Assembly: GCF_003352465.1 (NCBI RefSeq)
Contig: NZ_CP031153.1
Span: 1,974,465-2,038,464, forward strand
From: Kordia sp. SMS9
GTDB taxonomy: Bacteria > Bacteroidota > Bacteroidia > Flavobacteriales > Flavobacteriaceae
DNA length: 64,000 nucleotides
Direction: 5' to 3'
A model generated the notes under the pieces. The model saw only the letters and a list, made by a program, of their open reading frames with translations, made no database searches and had not been told where the DNA came from. Position numbers and translations under genes: made by a program. How positions within the stretch are numbered: the stretch's first letter is position 1; each line of letters opens with the position of its first letter. Below are positions 18,560 to 26,458 of this stretch, one piece after another.

Positions 18560-19837
18560 ATGAAACACAAAATATTCAAAGTATTCGTCCTCACATTTAT
18601 AGTAATTACCGCATTCTATTGCGAAAGTTGTACCATGGTATACAGATCTGTGGTGCACGGTCAAGCAGATGTTACCGATAATGAATGGCAACCCAATGTT
18701 GCGGTTGAAAAAGGAACAGATACTTTTATGTTTGCTGCTAAAACAGATCCGGAATTGGCTTCTTTTTTAGATGAAAGTTTGGAAGGAAGTAATACCAATG
18801 CGTTTATGGTAATTAAGAATGATACGATCATTTATGAGAAATATTTCAATAACTATAATGAAAACTCGCTCTTAACTTCTTTCTCGGTAGCAAAGTCGTT
18901 TGTATCTGCGCTGGTAGGAATCGCGCAAGAAGAAGGACTTTTAAATGAAAACGAGCCAATTACAACGTACTTACCAGAATTATTGAAGCAAGACAAGGAC
19001 TTTGCGAAAATCACGGTAAAACACTTGCTAAACATGCAAAGCGGCATCAAATTTGACGAATATCCACGCATCAATCCGTTTACAGGAATGGCACGTTTAT
19101 ATTATGGTACCAACATTCGTACAAAAGTTACCAACGGAATGACCATTGAAGAAGCGCCAGGACGTTTTAACTACCGAAGTATTGATACACAAGTTTTAGG
19201 AGTAATATTAGAACGTGTGACGCAAATGCCTTTGGAAGAATACTTGTCAAAAAAACTTTGGAAACCACTCGGAATGCAGTCAGATGCAACTTGGACGGTT
19301 GATAGCGAGCGTAACAAAATGGTCAAAGCATTCTGCTGTTTAAATGCGACTACGGAAGACTTTGCAAAATTGGGAAGATTATACCTTAACGGTGGAAAAT
19401 ACAACGGAAAACAAATTGTTCCAGCGGCTTGGGTTGCCAAAACAGATAGTGGAAAAAAAATATACGCACACTCAGATTACAAAAACAAATGGTGGACAAA
19501 CTCGCACTACGATGTTTTTGAAACCGAAGCAGAAGGAAAAGCCTACGGAATGGCAAACAATAAAGACTTTCTAAAGACAAAAAAACTCAAAAGCGGTAAA
19601 TATGTAGTGCATTTTCAAGGAGACGATTACAATGCGTTAGGCATCTTGGGGCAATATGTATATGTAAATCCAACAGAAAACATCATTGTGGTGCGTTTGG
19701 GTGATTCATGGCGCAACAAACGCTTCTATCTTTCTGAATTAATCTATACATACATTGGAAATGGGCGTTACAAAAAAATGTTACCAAAAAAGGAAACAGT
19801 AGCAAAATCAGCACAAAAAGCTGTAGTACAAAATTAA
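18560..19837 (+). CDS. Serine hydrolase of the class C beta-lactamase fold
   Basis: The 425-residue protein begins with a hydrophobic leader followed by Cys (TAFYC), so it is probably a lipoprotein or an exported protein. The beta-lactamase/penicillin-binding fold is shown by the SxxK motif SVAK (Ser109, Lys112), a second motif around FNYRSIDTQVLG with the Tyr, and the domain end GILGQYVYVNPTENIIVVRLG. A nearby CESC pair of Cys may form a disulphide or the lipidation site. Family members act as esterases, amide hydrolases or D-Ala peptidases; a true beta-lactamase role is unlikely for this subgroup. It is followed by a strong terminator and has no obvious partner gene. Confidence 0.88.
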   Translation: MKHKIFKVFVLTFIVITAFYCESCTMVYRSVVHGQADVTDNEWQPNVAVEKGTDTFMFAAKTDPELASFLDESLEGSNTNAFMVIKNDTIIYEKYFNNYNENSLLTSFSVAKSFVSALVGIAQEEGLLNENEPITTYLPELLKQDKDFAKITVKHLLNMQSGIKFDEYPRINPFTGMARLYYGTNIRTKVTNGMTIEEAPGRFNYRSIDTQVLGVILERVTQMPLEEYLSKKLWKPLGMQSDATWTVDSERNKMVKAFCCLNATTEDFAKLGRLYLNGGKYNGKQIVPAAWVAKTDSGKKIYAHSDYKNKWWTNSHYDVFETEAEGKAYGMANNKDFLKTKKLKSGKYVVHFQGDDYNALGILGQYVYVNPTENIIVVRLGDSWRNKRFYLSELIYTYIGNGRYKKMLPKKETVAKSAQKAVVQN

Positions 19838-19860
19838 TCAGCCATCAAAATCATTTAGTA

Positions 19861-19887
19861 AAAGTCCTGTAAAAAGGACTTTTTTTG
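19861..19887 (+). terminator. Rho-independent terminator
   Basis: AAAGTCC pairs with GGACTTT around an eight-base loop and is followed by a T run, 24 bases after the serine hydrolase stop. Confidence 0.9.
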
Positions 19888-19903
19888 TTTTGTGACTTAT
19901 CAT

Positions 19904-19925
19904 GATAGTATCATATGATACTATC
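19904..19925. repeat. 22-bp perfect palindrome
   Basis: Two exact 11-base halves, GATAGTATCAT and its complement, meet with no spacer. It lies between the serine hydrolase terminator and the toxin-antitoxin pair, about 200 bases before the DUF433 start. It has no T run and is not needed for termination. It could be an operator for a dimeric regulator; the symmetry is seen, the role is inference. Confidence 0.6.
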
Positions 19926-20122
19926 CAAAGGCGAGAAATTTACACTAAATTATATTCAATCTATCTAATGAGTTTATGATCTGCAAAAATGATTATTTTT
20001 ATCAAAATTTTAATAAAAATTTCTATCTGTTTACTTAAACTTTTACTCACCTTACGGGAATTCGTATTGTGAATTTGTAAAGGTTGTCTTATATTTATGC
20101 TAGATTTGTGAAAAATAAACTA

Positions 20123-20806
20123 ATGAAATTCGAAAATAAAGCTGAAATAGGAAATGGGATTTATACGCTGCCAGATTTAGCTAGTATATTGGATTTAGAT
20201 TATTATAAGGTTAGTAAGTTGTTAAATGAATATTGGAATAAAAGACTTGCTGATAATTTCGGCTCGAAGTATTCTTGGTCGATTGGAAAGAACAAAGCTG
20301 TAAGTTTTCATACGCTTGTGGAGTTTTATATGTTTTATCAATTAAAAGAATCAGGAGTTACAACTCAAAGTATTTTAAAAGCTCATAGAGAGTTGTCAGA
20401 AACATACTTAACTCCTTTTCCTTTTGCAAAATCGGAAATACTAGAAAGAATCAGTTGCTTTGGAAAGAAAATAGTTCTTGAAATTAGTGAAGATTTAATA
20501 ATTAATTTAGATTCAACTAAACAGTTGAATCTAAAATTTATTAAAAACTTTATGCATAAATTAGATTTTGACAGTAATAATCTTGCGAAAAGACTTTATC
20601 CATTAGGAAAGAAAAATTCAGTTGTTGTAGACCCTAAGCATCAATTTGGGCAACCAACTTTAAAGGGAACTAATCTTTTTCCAGAAACCATATTTAATCT
20701 TTATAATAATGAAGAAAGTAAAAAATTTATCGCTTCTTCATATGACATAAGTGTAAAGCAGGTTAATGATGCTATTAATTATTGTAAAAGTAAAAATGCT
20801 GCTTAA
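20123..20806 (+). CDS. DUF433 antitoxin-like protein with N-terminal HTH
   Basis: The 227-residue product has an N-terminal MerR/HTH-like region (about 8-95, with LPDLASILDLDYYKVSKLLNEYW). Its C-terminal DUF433 domain has the typical PTLKGTNLFPETIFNLYNNEES and YDISVKQVNDAINYC segments. DUF433 proteins are paired with PIN-like DUF5615 toxins and act as antitoxins and probable autorepressors. The toxin gene overlaps this stop by one base. The start at 20123 begins the conserved part; a longer frame runs through a possible -7 box (TAGATTTG at 20101-20108). The 22-bp palindrome about 200 bases upstream is a possible operator. Confidence 0.82.
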   Translation: MKFENKAEIGNGIYTLPDLASILDLDYYKVSKLLNEYWNKRLADNFGSKYSWSIGKNKAVSFHTLVEFYMFYQLKESGVTTQSILKAHRELSETYLTPFPFAKSEILERISCFGKKIVLEISEDLIINLDSTKQLNLKFIKNFMHKLDFDSNNLAKRLYPLGKKNSVVVDPKHQFGQPTLKGTNLFPETIFNLYNNEESKKFIASSYDISVKQVNDAINYCKSKNAA

Positions 20807-21213
20807 TGACAAAAATTTATATTGATGAAAATTTTGCTCCTCAACTAGCTAATGGTTTAAATGTCTTTCAGCAACATTTGAATTTAAAAGAAAAATATAA
20901 AATAGAAGTTTTCTCAATTAAAGAAGAGTTTGGAAAAGGTGCTTTAGATGAGTATTGGATTCCTTTAGTTGGTAAAGAAAAAGGAATAGTAATTACTCAA
21001 GATATTAGAATACAAACAACTAGACATCAACATGCTCTATATAAAGAATATGGATTAGGTGTAATATTTTTTAAACCGCCTTCTAGAGGATATTCTTTTT
21101 GGGATATGGTTGAGCAGCTCATAAAAAGGTGGCCAGATATAAAAAATAAAGTAAAGCTTGACAGACCTTTTGCTTTTAGATGTAAAGCTAAGGGAAAATT
21201 TGAAAAATTATAA
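20806..21213 (+). CDS. DUF5615-like PIN-domain toxin
   Basis: The 135-residue protein starts TKIYIDENFAPQLANGL, the Asp-containing first strand of PIN-like (Mut7-C/DUF5615) folds. A second acidic segment, VITQDIRIQ, follows, as in PIN RNases that cut RNA or tRNA. It overlaps the DUF433 gene by one base, the usual antitoxin-first order. It could block translation when the antitoxin is lost. A strong bidirectional terminator follows within ten bases. The assignment rests on the domain pairing and motifs; the target is unknown. Confidence 0.8.
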   Translation: MTKIYIDENFAPQLANGLNVFQQHLNLKEKYKIEVFSIKEEFGKGALDEYWIPLVGKEKGIVITQDIRIQTTRHQHALYKEYGLGVIFFKPPSRGYSFWDMVEQLIKRWPDIKNKVKLDRPFAFRCKAKGKFEKL

Positions 21214-21220
21214 AACAAAT

Positions 21221-21253
21221 AAAAAAAGGAACGCAGGGCGCGTTCCTTTTTTT
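21221..21253. terminator. Bidirectional rho-independent terminator
   Basis: A7GGAACGC pairs perfectly with GCGTTCCT7 around a five-base loop, giving T runs on both strands. It separates the plus-strand toxin gene from the convergent OmpA-family gene. Confidence 0.95.
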
Positions 21254-21277
21254 GGGCAATATCAGTATTATTTACAA

Positions 21278-22909
21278 TTACTCCACGATAATGAACTCGA
21301 TTCTACGGTTCGTCTCGTGTTGCGCCTCTGTACATGTTGATCCGCAATCCTCTAACAGTTGCGATTCACCATATCCATTAGAAATCACACGGCTGGCGTC
21401 TATACCTTTTGCCAACAAATAAGCTCTTGCTGCTGCGGCTCTTTTGTTAGACAACTTGTTGTTGTAGCTCGCTCTACCTCTGTTGTCGGTATGCGCGTTG
21501 ATTTCAATTTTCATATTTGGGTTCTCATTGAATACTTCTACAATCTTATTTAAAGATAATGTAGACTCATCTTTCAGAATCCATTTGTTATAATCAAAAT
21601 AGATATTCTCAATTTTAATTACTGTTTTTTCGTCCTCTACTACGATTTCAGCTTTTGCCTGTGGCAACTTAATCGTGAGTTTGTGCTTATAATCATCACC
21701 TCTAAAAGATTCGAATTCTTCTTCTGTTTCAATGAAACCATCTTTTGAAGCATTTAAAGTATACGAGTTATAAGGAATTATTGTTGTCGTAAAAATTCCT
21801 TTTTCATCAGATGTAATTTTATCAACTACACGACCATACGAATCAACTACAGTTACTGTAGCATTTGGTAAAACCATATTCGTTTTATAATCCACAACCA
21901 AACCTTGTAATGCTTGTGTTGTTTTTTCTCTTTTAAAATAGTAGATGTCATTTCCGCCTTTTCCACCAGCACGATTGGAAGTAAAGAAACCAGAATTTGA
22001 CTGATCCATTAAAAATCCGAAATCATCTTCTGTACTATTTAAAGAACTTCCCATATTTACAGGGAAATTAAATCTTCCATCAATAATCTTACTTTCAAAA
22101 ACGTCCAATCCACCTAAATTGTAATGTCCGTTAGAAGAAAAGTACAAAGCACTATTGTCTCCCATTACATACGGATATCTTTCGTCTTTGTGCGTATTGA
22201 TTTCACTTCCTAAGTTCTTCGGTGCAGTATAGGTTCCATCTTCGTTAATCGTAACAGAAAATAAATCGTATCCACCTTTAGAACCTGGTATGTTAGATGA
22301 AAAGTAAATAGTTTTGTTGTCTGGAGATAACACAGGGTTCTCAATTGCATAGCCTTCTACGTTGAATGGTAACATTTCAAAATTTGTCCATTCGTATTCT
22401 GGCATTTCTGCTCTGAATATTTTTAAATTGTGTTGTCCATTTTCTTCAACGCTTCTAGTGAAAAACACCACATTTTGTGCATCATTTAAAGCAACAGAAC
22501 CTTCGTGACTTTCTCTAGTATTAATTGCTCTAGAAAAATTTACTAAGTTTTTGATGTCTCCTTTTTGATTTAAATCTCCACAATATAAATTGTAAAACCC
22601 TTCATTTGTGTTCTTATCTTTCTTTGAAAAAAATGCCCCAATTTTTTTCGCGGAAGATACAATCACTTTGTCTCTAAAGAATGCAGTTGCATGCTCCGAG
22701 TATTTTGTGTTGATATTAAGGTTTGTGAATTCGTACATGAATCCGTTTGGATCCAATGCTTTGATTGCGCGATTTTCCGCGTCTTTGTCGGCTACATTGC
22801 TGTAGGTTTCACTAGTCTCAATCGCTTCTGCCTCTGGCCCTTGTGCAGTAGCGAAAGTTACTGTGAACAGTGCTGCAAGTGCGAGCACCGTCTTTGTAAA
22901 CTTTCTCAT
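21278..22909 (-). CDS. OmpA-family outer-membrane protein with PD40 propeller
   Basis: The 543-residue protein has a signal peptide (cleavage after ATAQG) and PD40/WD40-like beta-propeller repeats (about 60-330, for example NPVLSPDNKTIYFSSNIPGSKGGYDLF and ALYFSSNGHYNLGGLDVFES). A carboxypeptidase-like beta-sandwich follows (about 335-420). The C-terminal OmpA domain binds peptidoglycan (about 430-543: IYFDYNKWILKDES, INAHTDNRG, SNKRAAAARAYL, NRRIEFIIVE). This is the standard Bacteroidota architecture (PorE-like or general cell-wall anchoring). Two Cys in the OmpA domain (DCGSTC) may form a disulphide. It is a single gene, with its own promoter region in 22910-23000. Confidence 0.92.
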   Translation of the reverse strand: MRKFTKTVLALAALFTVTFATAQGPEAEAIETSETYSNVADKDAENRAIKALDPNGFMYEFTNLNINTKYSEHATAFFRDKVIVSSAKKIGAFFSKKDKNTNEGFYNLYCGDLNQKGDIKNLVNFSRAINTRESHEGSVALNDAQNVVFFTRSVEENGQHNLKIFRAEMPEYEWTNFEMLPFNVEGYAIENPVLSPDNKTIYFSSNIPGSKGGYDLFSVTINEDGTYTAPKNLGSEINTHKDERYPYVMGDNSALYFSSNGHYNLGGLDVFESKIIDGRFNFPVNMGSSLNSTEDDFGFLMDQSNSGFFTSNRAGGKGGNDIYYFKREKTTQALQGLVVDYKTNMVLPNATVTVVDSYGRVVDKITSDEKGIFTTTIIPYNSYTLNASKDGFIETEEEFESFRGDDYKHKLTIKLPQAKAEIVVEDEKTVIKIENIYFDYNKWILKDESTLSLNKIVEVFNENPNMKIEINAHTDNRGRASYNNKLSNKRAAAARAYLLAKGIDASRVISNGYGESQLLEDCGSTCTEAQHETNRRIEFIIVE

Positions 22910-23077
22910 TTTAGAGTTGGTATTGTACTATTGTTAATAATCTGATAACGTAAATATAAAGCGTCTTTTTAGTTAAAAAAGTATTTATTAGACCAATGAC
23001 AAGAATTTCCGATGAGGAGTATAAAATGCTGAAACAATAGGAATTAAACCAGGTATTTTCCCCTACGAAAAGGGATA

Positions 23078-23101
23078 TTACCCTGATTTGTAATAGGGTA
23101 A
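23078..23101 (-). terminator. Weak hairpin after the GH3-family gene
   Basis: TTACCCT and AGGGTAA form a seven-base stem just after the stop at 23103. The downstream T run is poor, so termination here is uncertain. Confidence 0.35.
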
Positions 23102-23102
23102 G

Positions 23103-24617
23103 TTATTGATTCATTTGAAGTAAATCATCCAAATACATACGTTGATTGGATAAACGTGGAATTTTATGTTGTCCACCGAGTTTGTCATTTTTCTTGAGCC
23201 ATTCATAGAATAATCCAGAGCGGGCTACGTTTAGTTTCAAACTGTTTAAGGTCATGTTGTTGAAACGTTTCGCTTCGTAATCGGAGTTGATATTTTGAAG
23301 CGCTTCATCTAGCAGAAAAGCAAATTCGTCTATATTTTCAGGAGCTTTGTTAAATTCAATAATCCATTCATGTGCACCTTTTTCTCCATTGTGCATAAAA
23401 ATAGGTCCAGCCGTATATTCTGCAATTTTTGATTTTGTAGCGGTACACACTCTTCTCAGTGCATCTTCGGCGTTTTCAATGATTAATTCTTCTCCAAAAA
23501 CATTGATGTGATGTTTGGTTCTTCCTGTAACTTTTACACGATATGGATCGGTAGACGTAAATCGAATTGTATCGCCAATCATATAACGCCACAAACCGCC
23601 ATTGGTCGTAATGACAACCGCATAATTTTGATCAACCTCAACTTCTGATAACGGAATTACTTTTTGGTTTGGCGTATGAAAGGTTTGCATCGGTATGAAT
23701 TCATAGAAAATACCGTAATCCAACATGAGCAACAGTTCATCAGAGTCATTTCGATCTTGAATGGCAAAAAAACCTTCAGAAGCATTGTAAATTTCGTAAT
23801 ATTTAAAATCGCTACTTGGTAGTATATTTCGATATTGTTCTTCATACGGAGCAAAACTGACGCCGCCGTGAAAATAGGCTTCTAAATTGGGCCATACTTC
23901 AAACAAATTGCCTTTTTGAGTGTGTTCTAATACTTCGTTCATTAATACCAACATCCACGACGGAACGCCTGCCAAACTCGTCACGTTTTCGCGTAAAGTT
24001 TCTTTAATAATGGCATCAATCTTGGTTTCCCAATCGCCCATGAGCGATACTTTGCTGCTTGGCGTACTGCTAAATTCTGCCCAAAGCGGTAAATTATCAA
24101 TTAAAATTGCGGATAAATCTCCATAGTACGTTCCGTTTTGTTCGTATAATTCTTTACTTCCGCCCAAGCGTAAACTTTTTCCATTAAATAATTGTGCGCC
24201 CGGATTGTTATTCAAATACATACACAACAAATCTTTACTGGCTGCATAATGACAATATTCTAACGAAACATCTGTGACAGGAATAAATTTACTTTTGGCA
24301 TTCGTGGTTCCGCTCGATTTGGCAAACCATTTAATCGGTTTTGGCCAAAAAATATTCGATTCACCTCTACGTGCACGTTCAATCATCGGTTGAATGTCCT
24401 CGTAGGTGGTTACGGGAATACGTTCGGTAAACGTTTTGTAATTTGTAATTGTCGCGAAATCATATTGCAGACCGAGTTCCGTTTTTTTCGCAGTAATCAA
24501 TAAGTTCATTAGCAGTTCTAACTGAACTTCGTTTGGATTTTCTAAAAAATGCTCAATCTGTGAGATGCGCTTTTTTAAAAACCAAGAAGCGATAGAATTT
24601 ACTAATGGTATCGGCAT
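23103..24617 (-). CDS. GH3-family acyl-adenylating protein
   Basis: The 504-residue protein belongs to the GH3 auxin-responsive-promoter family, adenylate-forming enzymes that conjugate amino acids to carboxylic acids. The ATP-binding signature SSGTTNAKSKFIPVT (about residue 100), the YYEIYNASEGFFAIQD segment and the hinge/C-terminal region VTGRTKHHINVFGEELI are present. Bacterial members are widespread in Bacteroidota but their substrate is not known. It has no signal peptide. It is divergent from the DUF2797 gene and shares a 136-base intergenic region with it. Confidence 0.93.
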   Translation of the reverse strand: MPIPLVNSIASWFLKKRISQIEHFLENPNEVQLELLMNLLITAKKTELGLQYDFATITNYKTFTERIPVTTYEDIQPMIERARRGESNIFWPKPIKWFAKSSGTTNAKSKFIPVTDVSLEYCHYAASKDLLCMYLNNNPGAQLFNGKSLRLGGSKELYEQNGTYYGDLSAILIDNLPLWAEFSSTPSSKVSLMGDWETKIDAIIKETLRENVTSLAGVPSWMLVLMNEVLEHTQKGNLFEVWPNLEAYFHGGVSFAPYEEQYRNILPSSDFKYYEIYNASEGFFAIQDRNDSDELLLMLDYGIFYEFIPMQTFHTPNQKVIPLSEVEVDQNYAVVITTNGGLWRYMIGDTIRFTSTDPYRVKVTGRTKHHINVFGEELIIENAEDALRRVCTATKSKIAEYTAGPIFMHNGEKGAHEWIIEFNKAPENIDEFAFLLDEALQNINSDYEAKRFNNMTLNSLKLNVARSGLFYEWLKKNDKLGGQHKIPRLSNQRMYLDDLLQMNQ

Positions 24618-24753
24618 GGTGCGTTATGGTTATATTCGGTTGTGATTTTAGCTATTAAAATATGGCTACTCGCGAAAAGTTTGTTACTTTCGTTACTGCT
24701 TTTCTTGAGCATGTAAACTTACTTTAATTGAATAAAAATAGCAAAAATCTTTA

Positions 24754-25548
24754 ATGATGTACAAAGGTGTTTTAACAAAAATGCAAACTGAGTTCGGAAA
24801 ACCTATTCAATATTACCTCAATTTTGAAGATGATTTCTTGAATATGAACCAATTACTCGATAAAACACTGCGCTTGGATTTTGAGAAATTTGAATGCTTA
24901 AATTGTCATTTAGATAAGCAAATTTACCGTCAAGGGTTTTGTAAAAGCTGTTTTTTTGAAATTCCAACGGCAGGCGATTGGATTATGCGCCCTGAATTGA
25001 GTACCGCACATTTAGGTATTGAAGATCGCGATTTGGAGTATGAAAAGAAAGTGCAACTGCAACCGCATATTGTGTATTTGGCATTGTCAAGTGAAGTGAA
25101 AGTTGGTGTGACTAGAAAGCGTCAAGTGCCTACACGTTGGATTGATCAAGGTGCGGTGAAAGCGGTAGAAATTTTGGAAGCACCTAACAGATATATTGCT
25201 GGAATTACGGAAGTTGCCCTAAAATCTTTTGTGGCTGATAAAACAAATTGGCGAAAAATGCTGCAAAACCTCAACGAAGATGCGGATTTGTCAGCCAAAA
25301 GAGAAGAATTGCAACTATACATTCCGGAAGAAGCTAAACCGTTTTATTTACCTAATAGAGAAATTGTGGAATTGGATTTTCCAGTGCTTTGGTATCCCGA
25401 AAAGGTAAAAAGCTTGAATCTTTCCAAAACACCCAATTATGAAGGTGTGTTAAAAGGGATCAAAGGACAATACTTAATTTTTGAAGATAATACGGTTTTC
25501 AATGTCCGTGGAAATGAAGGTTTGGTGGTGAATTTGAATATTTCTTAG
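24754..25548 (+). CDS. DUF2797 family protein with zinc-binding N-terminus
   Basis: The 264-residue cytoplasmic protein has a Cys cluster (CLNCHLDKQIYRQGFCKSC, about residues 49-67) that should bind zinc. The conserved core of the family follows: VYLALSSEVKVGVTRKRQVPTRWIDQGA and EILEAPNRYIAGITEV. That core resembles a GIY-YIG-like segment. The biochemical role is unknown. It is divergent from the GH3-family gene. The ATG is doubled at the start (MMYKG), so either may be used. Downstream is a long repeat array rather than a terminator. Confidence 0.88.
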   Translation: MMYKGVLTKMQTEFGKPIQYYLNFEDDFLNMNQLLDKTLRLDFEKFECLNCHLDKQIYRQGFCKSCFFEIPTAGDWIMRPELSTAHLGIEDRDLEYEKKVQLQPHIVYLALSSEVKVGVTRKRQVPTRWIDQGAVKAVEILEAPNRYIAGITEVALKSFVADKTNWRKMLQNLNEDADLSAKREELQLYIPEEAKPFYLPNREIVELDFPVLWYPEKVKSLNLSKTPNYEGVLKGIKGQYLIFEDNTVFNVRGNEGLVVNLNIS

Positions 25549-25626
25549 TGTAACAATGAAGCAATGTAATAGTGTAGCAATGTTTTAATTTGAAAACAAG
25601 CTAATTTTTTTTGCTAGATTAACTTT

Positions 25627-26458
25627 GAAGGTATCTCAATGCTCAATACTAATATCTCAATACTTTTTTAAAAGTTTTACCACGAATTCACAAATTGTTT
25701 TTGTGTTTCTTTGCGTGAATGATTTGCACGAATTTCTTCGTTTCACGGCAATTCAAAATTCAAAATTTAGCATTTAAAATTTTTTATAGTTTGCACGAAT
25801 TGTTTTGTTATCAAAGAAGATTCTTTTTTTTCCTAGATTGAATTCGAAGGCATCTCAATGCTCAATACTAATATCTCACTACTTATTAAAATCGTCAGAT
25901 CGATTTTTGATAAAAAATTGTATCGAGATCTACTTTGATGTTCCAAGCACTTCTCGATACAACGAATCATAGATTCGCCACTCGAAGAGACGTTTTGAAG
26001 AACGAGTAACAATTTTTGCAAAAATGAACTTTGAAGGCATCTCAATGCTCAATACTAATATCTCACTACTTATTAAAATCGTCAGATCGAGTGATTTTTG
26101 ATAAAAAATTGTATCGAGATCTACTTTGATGTTCCAAGCACTTCTCGATACAACGAATCATAGATTCGCCACTCGAAGAGACGTTTTGAAGAACGAGTAA
26201 CAATTTTTGCAAAAATGGACTTTGAAGGCATCTCAATTCTCAATACTAATATCTCACTACTTATTAAAACCGTCAGATCGAGTAATTTTTATAGAAAAAT
26301 AGTATCGAGATCTACTTTGATGTTCCAAGCACTTCTCGATACAACGAATCATAGATTCGCCACTCGAAGAGACGTTTTGAAGAACGAGTTACAATTTTTG
26401 CAAAAATGGACTTTGAAGGCATCTCAATTCTCAATACTAATTCCTCAGTACTAAAAAA
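25627..26458. repeat. Tandem 187-191 bp repeat array with internal hairpins
   Basis: A unit beginning GCATCTCAAT(G/T)CTCAATACTA recurs at 25851, 26038, 26229 and 26420, giving periods of 187, 191 and 191 bases; a short diverged copy starts at 25631. Each full unit contains an exact inverted repeat GTATCGAGA/TCTCGATAC, a small CGAATC/GATTCG hairpin, and the box CCACTCGAAGAGACGT. The last partial unit ends at the AsmA-like stop. Related hairpin and box sequences occur at 34575-34654. Short frames inside are repeat shadows, not genes. Confidence 0.92.

Noticed and set aside
18560..19837. True beta-lactamase resistance gene
   Set aside because: The SxxK fold is shared with many esterases and peptidases, and the protein looks like a general serine hydrolase lipoprotein.
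25833..26454. Short frames of 70-79 residues within the tandem repeats
   Set aside because: They are translations of the repeat unit in different frames, recur with it, and have no protein-like features.
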